A stretch of DNA of 64,000 bases, from NCBI GenBank assembly GCA_039619475.1, contig CM077115.1, positions 40,372,444 through 40,436,443 of the forward strand. The letters are read 5' to 3'. This stretch comes from Icerya purchasi (Eukaryota > Arthropoda > Insecta > Hemiptera > Monophlebidae). The notes below the pieces were generated by a model. The model ran no database searches. It had not been told where the DNA came from and worked only from the letters and a program-made list of their open reading frames with translations. The first letter of the stretch is position 1, and every line of letters begins with the position of its first letter. Shown one piece after another: positions 55,203-64,000 of the stretch. The position numbers and the translations under genes were made by a program.

Positions 55203-55869
55203 ACGCCCGCGTAGCACAAAGACTTTTTTAAATTCTTGAAAGACTCTTCAGATTGTCGAATGTTACAAAATGAGATGTCTTTAAGACATTTGTATAAAAC
55301 GTCTTTAAGCTGTCTTTAAAAGACGCAAAGTTTTAAAAAAAATAATTTAACGCGCACCTCTTTTACAATCAACAATTCGGACAAGACAAATGTTCGCCAA
55401 AACACAGTCCGAGAATAGTAAATATAATACGACTGATGAGAGAAAGAAGGAGAAAACCGCAGGTTATTGAGGATAATTTTAAAAAGAGATTTCTGAACAA
55501 TCATGTGCAACTCTGTTCGTAATCCTGTGCTCAGGTTCTTTTCTTAACTCATACTTTCGATGTTATGAACTGCTATTCTGAAATATTCTAACCACCCTCC
55601 AGGTATCAAATTCTTTGAAGCCTAATAAAAAACCTGACTGAACTGTCATTTTTTCAATATCTTTCTTTTCACAGCTCAATTTCCCTTCTTGGAATTCCGT
55701 CATTACTCACATTTCGAAAAAAAGTTCCTCCTTACGCGTTAACATCCGAAAAACTGTTCGAAAGTGCGCTCAAAACAAACTTTTTGCACGATCACTAAAA
55801 CACTGTAATATTCGGCTTAAACTTTCCCGATTATGACCTTCCGATCCTTATATATGTATACATATATAA
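54878..55869. other. non-coding stretch with (AT)n
   Basis: (AT)n at 55165-55202 bordered by GGCCAAAATGGCC (55149-55161), a 13-bp near-palindrome. No coding similarity. Confidence 0.4.
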
Positions 55870-56330
55870 ATCCTTTTTATTCGAAAACATTACGCCCTAT
55901 CAGCCATCATCGATGATTCCCACGCTTTTCATAATGTTTATCTATCAACTCCCCAAGAAATAAAATGACAGCAATTAACATTCCAGTTCAATTTACTTCC
56001 ACTATTAATAATCTTACGATTAATTCACATTCCTACGCCATTCTTGTACACTACAAGAAAAGCATTTCGCGCCCCCTTTTCTTCCTTAATTCTAATTTTT
56101 TTCAAATCTACACTATCAGTGTTAATTTTTGTCCTTCCAATTCCTCCTCTTTATTTTTCGCTAACGATACATTACTTTTCTCTGACGTCTTGTAATGATC
56201 AATAAAACGCTTTTCGTTGGTCTCGCATTATGCTGGAACATTTTTCCTTCCTAATCAAACTTTTCCAAGTTTTCTTGTGTTTTACACACAGCCTTACATA
56301 AACCCGCATTTATTAATCATTCCATAATCA
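55870..56330 (+). pseudogene. LINE-A reverse transcriptase fragment
   Basis: SHAFHNVYLST (cf. CAFDNVHLPI, RT motif A region, about 55918-55950), MTAINIPVQFTSTINNLTIN (55965-56024) and SNSSSLFFANDTLLFSD (motif C, FAND in place of FADD, about 56135-56190). The catalytic aspartate replaced by Asn shows decay. Confidence 0.6.
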
Positions 56331-56419
56331 GGTCAATGGCGTCAAATCTATCGCGCCAAAAAAAACATAAATCTTCTTTTCTGATTATAATGAAACTGTT
56401 ATTTTTATCGGTTTAAATT

Positions 56420-57730
56420 ATAATATGTATACTTATTAACAAATTAAAAACCTTCAAAGTTCACAATAATAATTTATTAATTGCATATAATAAATTTATA
56501 CACAACGATCCCGATGGGCATACAGTGATTTTAATAATAGAAAATAATTATAGAAAAAGAATATTAATCCCACGCACACCCAAACCAATGAAATAATTAA
56601 TATCGTTATAATAATAACTAAACAAAATTATTTTAAATTTAATAATTCCATGTACCTACACAAAAATCTGGACTACCAATGGGATCCCCCATTTCATCAT
56701 TGTAAGCTGAAATAATATTATAATATTATGAAAATGAAATAATTAAAAACAATTTAAACACTCATAACATAATTTTCTATGTAAGATACGTCAATGACAT
56801 CTTCTGTATATGTTCAAAAATAATACGAATTATCATATAAAATTGTTAACTTTCCTTAATTCAATAAACTCCAACTGCAATATACAATGAAAATAGAAAC
56901 AGACAACCAAATTAAATTCCTAGACTTAAACATACAGACAACTGATAATAATAAAATAAATTACAAAATACACCATAAAGGAACATGCAATAGCCGAAAA
57001 CACATCCAACCACCCAAGTAACAAAAATAATGAAATAAATTTAATAAAACAATTAGCAATAAATAATAAATACAATCCAAATATTATAGACAAATCAAAT
57101 CGTCAAATAATAAGGAACATAAAATATAAGAATAAAGAAAATAAATTAAAAATGAATAAACAAAAATGGATGAACTTCACATATATCAATCCACACATAC
57201 TTACTCGTACTTTAACTAATATTTTTAAAGACAATAAGATTGCTTATAAAACAAATAATAAACCATCTAACAAATTATTGACACATAACTAAAAAAATCA
57301 TAAAAATACAGACATATATGACAAACCGAGTAGGTATATATTTATTAAAATGTAATAAGTGCAGTAACAAAAGGAAATTTTAAAACGAGATACACACATA
57401 TACATAATTAAATATAAATACTTTAAAAAATCAACTTTTTTAGATCACATAATAAAAGAAAATCATGATGTTACATACAATTTACAAACTGATATGTCCA
57501 TTTTTAAAAATAATAAATAATAATAAACTATTAAAAATTGTAGAAGAATAGGTATTATTATAAATGAATAAATTCAAAAAAATAACTTTAAATATACAAA
57601 CAAATAAAAATCCATTATTCGACATACCAATAGATTAAACAAAATTTTAAAAATTCCGTTTAATAAATTCACACAATTTTATAAATATAATAACAACACA
57701 TCAACAACAAATCCAATAAATTTTAGTCCA
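56420..57730 (+). pseudogene. Penelope-like element, RT and GIY-YIG region, decayed
   Basis: Plus-strand motifs in order: NYFKFNNSMYL then GLPMGSPISS (RT, about 56625-56702), FYVRYVNDIFCI (catalytic YxDD altered to YVND, about 56773-56808), IKFLDLNIQT (56910-56940), KLKMNKQKWMNFTYI then LTNIFKDNKIAYKTNN (57145-57255) which aligns with the ORF at 14823-15590, and FLDHIIKENHDV (57438-57473, cf. AEHLIKNKHKP). Many stops. It belongs to the same lineage as the 14.8-kb copy but is much older. A hammerhead-like scrap (CTGAGACGAAACCGGTCAG) lies at 57750-57768. Confidence 0.72.
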
Positions 57731-58009
57731 TGAATATGTGTGAATAACTGAGACGAAACCGGTCAGATAGTGTTTTTAAATATCTGTTTTTTATAACTTT
57801 TTAATCATTTTTAGAAATTTCAATACATAAAACTTTAATTTATAACTTTTAAAACATGTTATATATTGTATATATATGTGTGCGATTCGTGAATTTCAGT
57901 TCGTATAATATAAAATATAACATTAAGTAACTACATCGCTTGGATTATTTTTTATTTGTTTATTTAGTATAATAAAGTAGTTTGCGGTAAGCTAAAACCT
58001 TTACAATAA
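57731..58009. other. AT-rich stretch
   Basis: Nothing beyond the hammerhead-like scrap at 57750-57768. Confidence 0.35.
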
Positions 58010-58640
58010 CATTCAAATAAAACATGATATTGGAGTCACAAGGAATGTATGTGGAAGAGGGATGAAAAAGATAAAATGGAGTAGAAGCAGATAGAAACCG
58101 AGAAAACGGTGCAGGAAGGAGACTATGATTAAAACGAAGGCGAAAAATAGCCGAGACCGTGGAGCATTTAAGAGAGAACGGGTATCTAGAAAATTATAGG
58201 CGAGGAGGAAAAGATGGTTGAATAGAAAGGTAAAAAGAAGCGAAATTAGAAAATAAAGAAGAATAAGAGTTGAGACATAATTCGGAATGAGCGACTCAGG
58301 AAAGATGAACAATATTACGAGAGCAGTAAATGTGCCCAACAATCTGCCACTAGAAATGGAAGAACAGGTTAAGGAATCAACCATCTAAATGCCCTCAGTG
58401 ATTAAATGACCAGGAATCCACGGAAGATCGATCTCGATCGAGTGAAAGAAGATAAGATCATGGATGAAAAAACATACGAGAAATATTTCATAATCAGAAG
58501 TGGGAGCAGGAAGAGGAGATGTGATATATAGCAGAACACTTTTAGAATCCAAGATTGTGAGCACTTTATGGAAATCGATTTTCTCTGTCTCGGCGATCTT
58601 TCAATTGGTCTGTTATCAAAAATGATATCTAAGTAAAACT
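58010..58640 (-). pseudogene. LINE-A fragment: RNase H end and C-terminal tail
   Basis: The minus strand reads ILDSKSVLLYITSPLPAPTS (RNase H, about 58495-58555), IEIDLPWIPGHLITEGI (58387-58437, the WIPGH motif), a stop, then TVSAIFRLRFNHSLLPAP (about 58107-58160) and YIPCDSNIMF (58018-58047). The two catalytic-region motifs remain but the frame is broken. Confidence 0.65.
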
Positions 58641-59146
58641 AAGATCTGAATATGGCAATCTCATTTAATAGAACACGTTTGAAAATTTGTTGCAAGTTCT
58701 TACTTTCGAAGAAAATTTCTTTTGTTTTGTTTTTTTTCCGAACGAAAGAATTTTGCGTACCATTTTGGGTTATACTTGTGCGTTCCTTGGAGGTGAAAGA
58801 ATGTTCGAGATATTCATTTCTTCAATTGTACTGTCTCAAATATTATCTGGTATTTCCATCGAATTTTCACTAACGATAATCTCAAAAAAGACGAAAACCA
58901 GATTTGAAACTTTACGCATTTCAAAAAACGTTATTTTTTATTTAAAAAAAAAAAATTAAAATTCTAATTCGATAGTGATTGAGCGCGGAATTGATGTTAA
59001 TTTTACGTTTTTACCAACTTTAAAAAGATATATGTATATGCGTCGCGCACGTTTTTTCATAATTTTTTTTCATTTGTTCACGCATAACATCTAATCATGG
59101 TACGGATTAAAATTAAAATTTTCGATAGAAATTACGGCGCTGTTTT
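58641..59146. other. AT-rich stretch
   Basis: No recognised feature. Confidence 0.35.
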
Positions 59147-59520
59147 TTTTTTTTTATGGCCACGTCAGCAAAGGACCTTCACCCAGCAACAATAAGAAAG
59201 GAGAGGATCAGTTAGATACTAATTCAGTCAGAAATAGCCAGAATGAAGGAGATGAGCACCAAGATGATAGGCTGGGAGGAAAGAGACGAGATGTAAGAGA
59301 CGCAACAATAATCAGGAAATGCAAGGAATAACAAATTAGAATAAAGAATAACAAGTTCAGACGAGAGGAAAGGACATTCGAAGAAGACATGGTTGGGGTC
59401 AAGGGCAGCTTCATGATTCGGATGAAGCTGACAGTTAGGAGAGGTAGTTAAATGAAAACGAGTAATGCGATTAAGGCGCAAACGAATAATAGAGATTACA
59501 ACGAAATTTCATAAAATAGA
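59147..59520 (-). pseudogene. LINE-A 3' end with poly(A)
   Basis: T-run 59144-59155 on the plus strand is the poly(A) of a minus-strand copy. The 3' UTR reads GGGTGAAGGTCCTTTGCTGA then CGTGGCCAT. Upstream coding gives TSPNCQLHPNHEAALDPNHV then FFECPFLSSELVILYSNLL (about 59320-59450). Confidence 0.65.
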
Positions 59521-59611
59521 AAAATTACAAAACCAAAAGGTGGGTAGGAAGATTTGGCTGGATAGACCGATAGAAGGAATGATTGTTGAGAAGGAGGAAA
59601 CATAAATGTCT

Positions 59612-60110
59612 TTTTTTTTCCTACTCTGGGCGCGCCAGCGGCCTTGACCGAACAGCATGAAAAAAATAAAGAAATAAAACTAAATAGCCAGGCGGTCAGA
59701 AATGGAAAAAACAAAGGACAGCAGCAACGGAATAACTGAAGACAATGGGAAGGAAAGGATATAGGTAGCGTTAAAAGGAGTAGGAAGACCCGAAGCCGAA
59801 AATTAAGCGTATATAGAAGGGAGTGTTCGTTAAGTAGTGCAGAACATTCGAAAAGAATATGATTTGGATCACAAATACAAGAAGGCTCAGAAGGAGAAAG
59901 AGCTAAAGAAAAACGAAAGCGAGAAGAAGGGAGTAGAGAATGATTGATTCTGAGTCTAATTAAGGAAAAAACTGTGGAACGACGACAGACAGGAATAGAA
60001 TGAAACCAAGGCAGGAAAAACCGGTTGAATAAGGCGGTATTGTGAAAAAATGTCTGATCACCGTTAAAAATACTACTTAACATTTCGAACACGTTTGTGC
60101 AGTTCATCAT
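59612..60110 (-). pseudogene. LINE-A C-terminal tail and 3' end with poly(A)
   Basis: A 204-residue minus frame reads SLIRLRINHSLLPSSRFRFS then CICDPNHILFECSALLNEHS (CCHC-like region) and continues into a translated 3' UTR. The T-run at 59611-59620 is the poly(A). The open frame here is the best-preserved LINE-A tail and defines the CxxxNHxxxxC pattern used to recognise other copies. Confidence 0.65.
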
Positions 60111-60344
60111 TAATAACTGAACTAAAACTAACAGAGTTATTTCAATTGATTTTGACGTCGTAAATTATATATGTATTTTTCATTCAAACTCGAATCGGAA
60201 AAATCGCCAGTTTCAACGATGATTACTAGCGGATTTTCTGTAACAAGCGAGTCATTAATTAATACTTGTTAAACTGATAAATTCCCGTGTGGTTTCCGAC
60301 CCCTCTCTATTTTGTATAGTATTTTTTTGTTTTCAATATCAATT

Positions 60345-60385
60345 AATAGACTGTCAATAGATTTTCAAGATCAACTCAGCTGCAA
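60345..60385. repeat. Penelope-like inverted repeat, left arm
   Basis: 41 bp inverted to 60850-60890 with a single mismatch; it contains the complement of the element's C-terminal QLS codons. Confidence 0.8.
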
Positions 60386-60849
60386 ACCTTCCTGCCTACT
60401 GAAATTATTATTAATTATGATTTCAGCGGTTTCTCTAACTCGCCCATTTTTAAATCTCTTAATTTTAGCTAAAACTTCCATTTTGTCAAATTTTAATACT
60501 TGACCGGGGCTATTTGTGATTCTGCTAACGCTGACTTTTCTACAACTTATTTGCGCAATCTGCTTTATGTTCTTTAGTAAGTGTACTAAGTGTTATACTA
60601 GTTTGTCCTAAAATAAACAATTGCCACAGTCACAAGATATCTTATAAACACTAGCCACGTCATATGGGAGATAAGTCACCTTTAATGCTATTCAACAAAT
60701 TCTTAATTTTTAAGCGTACATTAAACACCAGTCTCGAATATTGTTTTTCTGAGAATTCGCCACAATTCTCTGTCCATCACTCCTTTTATATAAGGCCAAG
60801 TGAACCACCAGTTTATTATTCTGCGGTTAAAATTATAAATAACAATAAT

Positions 60850-60890
60850 TTGCAGCTGAGTTGGTCTTGAAAATCTATTGACAGTCTATT
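60850..60890. repeat. Penelope-like inverted repeat, right arm
   Basis: Reverse complement of 60345-60385 (40 of 41). Confidence 0.8.
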
Positions 60891-61647
60891 AAAAAGGAGC
60901 ACAATTGATAATAAAGACAAAAAAAAAAAATGCTACACAAAATACAGATATACCGGATACCCTGCGCGGCAATTTACCAATTTAACAACTACTAATGACT
61001 TACTTGTTTTTCGGAAAATTCATGAGTGACGTTGAAACCAATGACAGTGATCCTTCCAATTACAGTCGGAATAAAAAAAAAAAACTATATCGGAATCGAC
61101 CGAAACAACAGAGTTAGTTTTGGTTTGTTTCCTACATGCATTCGAAACGTTAAATACCAGTGGCGAATCCTGATTTCCTTCCCGGTACTTCTCTAAGACA
61201 GAAAAAAGTTAAAATGGGATTTACTATACAATCGCACGCACTATTACATAGGCAAACCAAAACTAAAAGGCCGCTCTTCTTTTTAAATTTCTAAAAAATA
61301 AAAAATTGAATTTATGTAAAAGAAAATTGATATTTAAATTTCGTTAAAGGAAGTAATTTATGTGAACAACGAAAGAGAACAATACAAAATAAATTCAAAA
61401 AATAAATAAATAAATAAAGAGAATTATTAAATAACTTTAATTTAAGAACTATTAAGTGAAATAAACATAGCCTTTATTACATTCGTAGACGATTTGTCGG
61501 TCATTGGTTACTTTACTAAATATTTCGTGTCTTTCCGTCACTGCGCATTTGACCACATCAACTGATTCGATTTGTGCTTTACACGGATCAGCTGCGATCC
61601 CGTAGAAGTATATTGATAAGTACACGGTGATTATAATTCAAGTTTCA
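60891..61647. other. non-coding stretch
   Basis: A-runs and an AAAT-type tract near 61396-61420; no coding similarity. Confidence 0.35.
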
Positions 61648-62125
61648 AAACGCTATAAAAAAAGAACCACTGATCAGAATGACGTCAAATTTGAACGGAA
61701 TATTATTGAAGAAGGGGAAATGCGGATAGCATAAAAAAAAATAGTTCATTTTTTTTTTCTTCTTCTTTGGCTTGGCATCTAGATTTAGCAACAGATTGCG
61801 CTACCAGTATATCGCTTCATTCTGCAAAGGTCACTGAGTGGTGCGGGTTTACAGCATCATTTATCATACGGCCCCATATTTTTTCCAGGAGACGGGTGCT
61901 TTCTCGGTCTTGTTACCTGTACCGTCACTGGTAAGCGCTATGTGTCTTTCACGCAACCACGTAATTCCAGCTCTTCAACATCGTGGATATGTGGATGGGA
62001 TCATTTTTATGCGAGATGGCACTCCTCCGTATATTTCAAATCCAGTGAAACAGCATTTTAATAAAAAAAACTGATTTGATGGATTTCCTTTATGCGATTT
62101 TTGGCCTCAGGACAATTAAAACCCA
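61648..62125 (+). pseudogene. Tc1-like transposase fragment, left copy
   Basis: Across frame shifts the plus strand reads HSAKVTEWCGFTASFII (61822-61872, cf. WCGF), RNHVIPALQHRGYVDGIIFM then RDGTPPYISNPVKQHF (61954-62062, with the second catalytic Asp in RDGTPP), and CDFW (about 62093-62104, before the third catalytic residue). The first 365 bp are inverted relative to 63636-64000. The N-terminal HTH and first catalytic Asp are not present. Confidence 0.75.
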
Positions 62126-62165
62126 ATTTGAACATACTTTATGGTAGTGTAATATATATAGACAT

Positions 62166-63480
62166 TTACCCTCGATGCCTCTGTGACCAGGAACCCACAG
62201 TAAGTCAATGTGTACAGAGTGATGGAAAGAAAGATTATAAATGAGAGATCGTATACGAAGAATGAAGAAGTCAGAAGAGGGAGGAGGAAGCGGTGAACTG
62301 ATAGCCTGGAGAGCACCCATGGAGTCAGAAATGATTAGATAGTCGGAGGACGAACGATTGGACGAGATATGTATGATCGCACGAAGGATAGCCATCAATT
62401 CGGCCGTAAAAATAGAACAGAAAGATGGGAGGCGAAAGGATTCGGAGAAGTTGGAGTCGGGAAGAATAAAAGACGATCCGACCCCACCGGGTCCTCTAGA
62501 GCTATCAGTAAAAACAAGTGCAGGAGAAGGAAAAGACAACTGACCGTACTGCGAAATTCCTGTTTAATGACGGTCTGAGGCATAAACTTAGAAAATTTAG
62601 GGAGAAAATGTACTTTGGGAGGGTGTAAGAGGTCGAAATAATTGAGTGAAAAGTACGGAAGATTATTGCTGGATATAATATGGGAGGAGAAATGGCTAAG
62701 ACGTTGAGAAATAGGGGCTAAGATAGGGATTTTATTAGAAACAAAACGCCAGTTCTTGGCAATGTAAATGTAGGAAGGAATAAGTTGAGACGAAGTGAAA
62801 GGTAAACGTTTGGAAAGGAATCGATAGCCCAAATAAGACCTTCGAACTGAGAGGGGAGGTATGTTAGATTCCGCGAGCATTGCTGAAATGGGAGAGGATT
62901 TGAGAGCACCGAGGCAAAGACGGAGACAGGAGTTTTGTATTATATCTAATTTGGAAAGAAGGGATCTGGAGGCACAACCATAGATAAAAGAGCAGTAATC
63001 AAACTTGGAGCGAATAATGGATGTATACAGGGAAATTAGCAGATGAGGATCACCTCCCCATTTGGTTGGAGACAAGGATTTTAGCAAGTTCACTCTTTTA
63101 ACGGCAGAACAAGAAAGGTGGTCAATATGCTTAGAGAAGGTCAGACGACTATTAAGGTAAATACCGAGATAGCAGAAGCAAATAACACGGGGAAGAGAAA
63201 CTTGATTCAGGGATAGGTTGACTAATGTGGAATTGTAGGGGCGGAGAGTAGAAACCATAGAAGAGGATTTAGAAGGAGAAACAGAAAGGTGAATAGAAGA
63301 TAGGGACTGTTCAAGTGCAAACAAAGACGAATTAAGAGTTTCGTTGACGATTACCAAGTCATAGGAAGAGGAAAAAAGAAGAATATCATCCGCAAAGAAT
63401 AAAGAGAGGGAGTTTAAAGGAAGAGATGCTACCGCAATGGTATATATATTGAAGTGGGTGGGGACGGGCTCAGGACAGGC
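62166..63480 (-). pseudogene. LINE-A copy, RT motif C to RNase H (best preserved)
   Basis: The minus strand reads LSPxxF-like and FNIYTIAV (about 63440), LFFADDILLFSSSYD (RT catalytic FADD, about 63360-63405), a 320-residue open frame with YTSIIRSKFDYCSFIYGCAS and NSCLRLCLGALKSSPISAML then AESNIPPLSVRRSYLGYRFL (thumb, 62810-63030), then RNase H in another frame: VFTDSSRGPGGVGSSFILPD, FTAELMAILRAI, ISDSMGALQAI and LLWVPGHRGIEG (62170-62520). It stops abruptly at 62166 where Tc1-like sequence begins, and the 5' part beyond about 63480 is missing. This copy anchors the LINE-A family in the I/R1 group. Confidence 0.8.
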
Positions 63481-63556
63481 CTGTTATTTATGTAAATTAT
63501 TGGTATAAATTTTCTAAATATATTTACCCCATCGTATTACGAATTGGGGACCAAAA

Positions 63557-63585
63557 AAAAAAATAAATAAATAAATAAATAAATT
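63557..63585. repeat. A-rich (AAAT)n tract
   Basis: A-run then AAAT repeats after GGGGACC; resembles a retroposon tail on the plus strand. Confidence 0.7.
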
Positions 63586-64000
63586 GATGCTTTTTATACA
63601 GTTTTTGGTCGCAGAACAATTAAAAACCGATATATTGCATAAAAATGATCCCATCCACATATCCACCCTGTTGAAGAGCTGGAATGACGTGATTGCGTAA
63701 AAGACACATAGCGCTTATCAGTGACGTTAAAGGTAACAAGACCGAGAAAGCACCCGTGCTTCCTGGAAAAAATATGGCCGTATGATAAATGATGCTGTAA
63801 ACCCGCACTACACAGTGACCTTTGCAGAATGAACCGATATACTGGTAGCGCAATCTGTTGCTAAATCTAGATGCCAAGCCAAAGAAGAAGAAAAAAAAAT
63901 GAACTATTTTTTTTTATGCTATCCGCATTTCCCCTTCTTCAATAATATTCCGTTCAAATTTGACGTCATTCTGATCAGTGGTTCTATTTTTATAGTGTTT
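63586..64000 (-). pseudogene. Tc1-like transposase fragment, right copy (inverted), cut by window end
   Basis: From 63636 to the window end the sequence is the reverse complement of 61648-62012 with modest divergence. The minus frame contains LLRNHVIPALQQGGYVDGII. The 50 bp before it (TTTTTGGTCGCAGAACAATT) is instead in the same direction as TTTTTGGCCTCAGGACAATT at 62097-62116 of the left copy. The element continues beyond the window. Confidence 0.7.

Larger units (their letters stand above)
60340..60890 (-). pseudogene. Penelope-like element GIY-YIG terminus with inverted arm
   Basis: The minus strand from about 60650 to 60370 reads CDCGNC-like residues, then FDKMEVLAKIKRFKNGRVRE and TAEIIINNNFSRQEGLQLS (60367-60470), the usual C-terminal end of Penelope-like GIY-YIG proteins. 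On the plus strand at about 60820-60870 a shorter KIINNNNLQLSWS copy of the same terminus occurs in opposite direction. Terminal inverted sequences are a known feature of these elements. Sequence differs from the 14.8-kb and 56-kb family, so a second Penelope-like family is present. Confidence 0.6.

Overview
The window reads as AT-rich nuclear DNA of an arthropod, most likely an insect. The evidence is the absence of prokaryote-style gene packing, long introns with GT-AG borders, and a mix of transposable elements typical of insects and other arthropods (Ty3/gypsy, I/R1-type and RTE-type LINEs, Penelope-like elements, Merlin, pogo, Tc1-like, hAT-like MITEs, a tRNA-derived SINE). No species can be named from sequence alone.

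The only clear host gene is on the plus strand. Four exons, 12564-12740, 27378-27551, 30279-30458 and 52949-53176, each encode one complement control protein (CCP/sushi) module. Each is bounded by AG/GT splice signals and is symmetric phase 1-1, so they join in frame with 3-4 residue linkers. The introns are about 14.6, 2.7 and 22.5 kb, and both ends of the gene lie outside what can be recognised here. It should encode a secreted or cell-surface multi-CCP protein. Hikaru genki-, Hasp/LEV-9- or furrowed-type genes are candidates, but the four modules do not decide between them. A short cysteine-rich open stretch at 2092-2207 may be another exon or the 3' end of an upstream gene.

Almost everything else is transposable-element material. 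Region 0.6-9.2 kb holds a MITE, a SINE and 3' ends of several LINEs, one with a clear target-site duplication. Region 13-19 kb holds a Penelope-like GIY-YIG ORF with a hammerhead-like motif, a decayed LINE and a decayed but nearly complete Merlin transposon. Region 20.9-22.7 kb is a pogo-like transposon with terminal repeats. Region 23-36 kb holds LINE fragments, hAT-like MITEs, SINEs and a fossil reverse transcriptase. Region 38.9-43.7 kb is a complete, very young Ty3/gypsy element with one base difference between its LTRs, a tRNA-Ser(GCU) primer site, and gag and pol in one frame separated by a single UAA. Region 45.7-64 kb holds an RTE-type LINE, many copies of one LINE family (called LINE-A here), two more Penelope-like remnants, a hAT-like repeat copy and two Tc1-like copies arranged head to head around a LINE-A fragment.

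The genes do not form a pathway. The picture is one host gene whose introns have been expanded by repeated waves of transposition. I did not find a convincing new biological system. The observations most worth following are the in-frame gag-UAA-pol organisation, the hammerhead-like motif in the Penelope-like element, the Merlin and pogo copies, the palindromic structures and the orphan cysteine-rich exon candidate.
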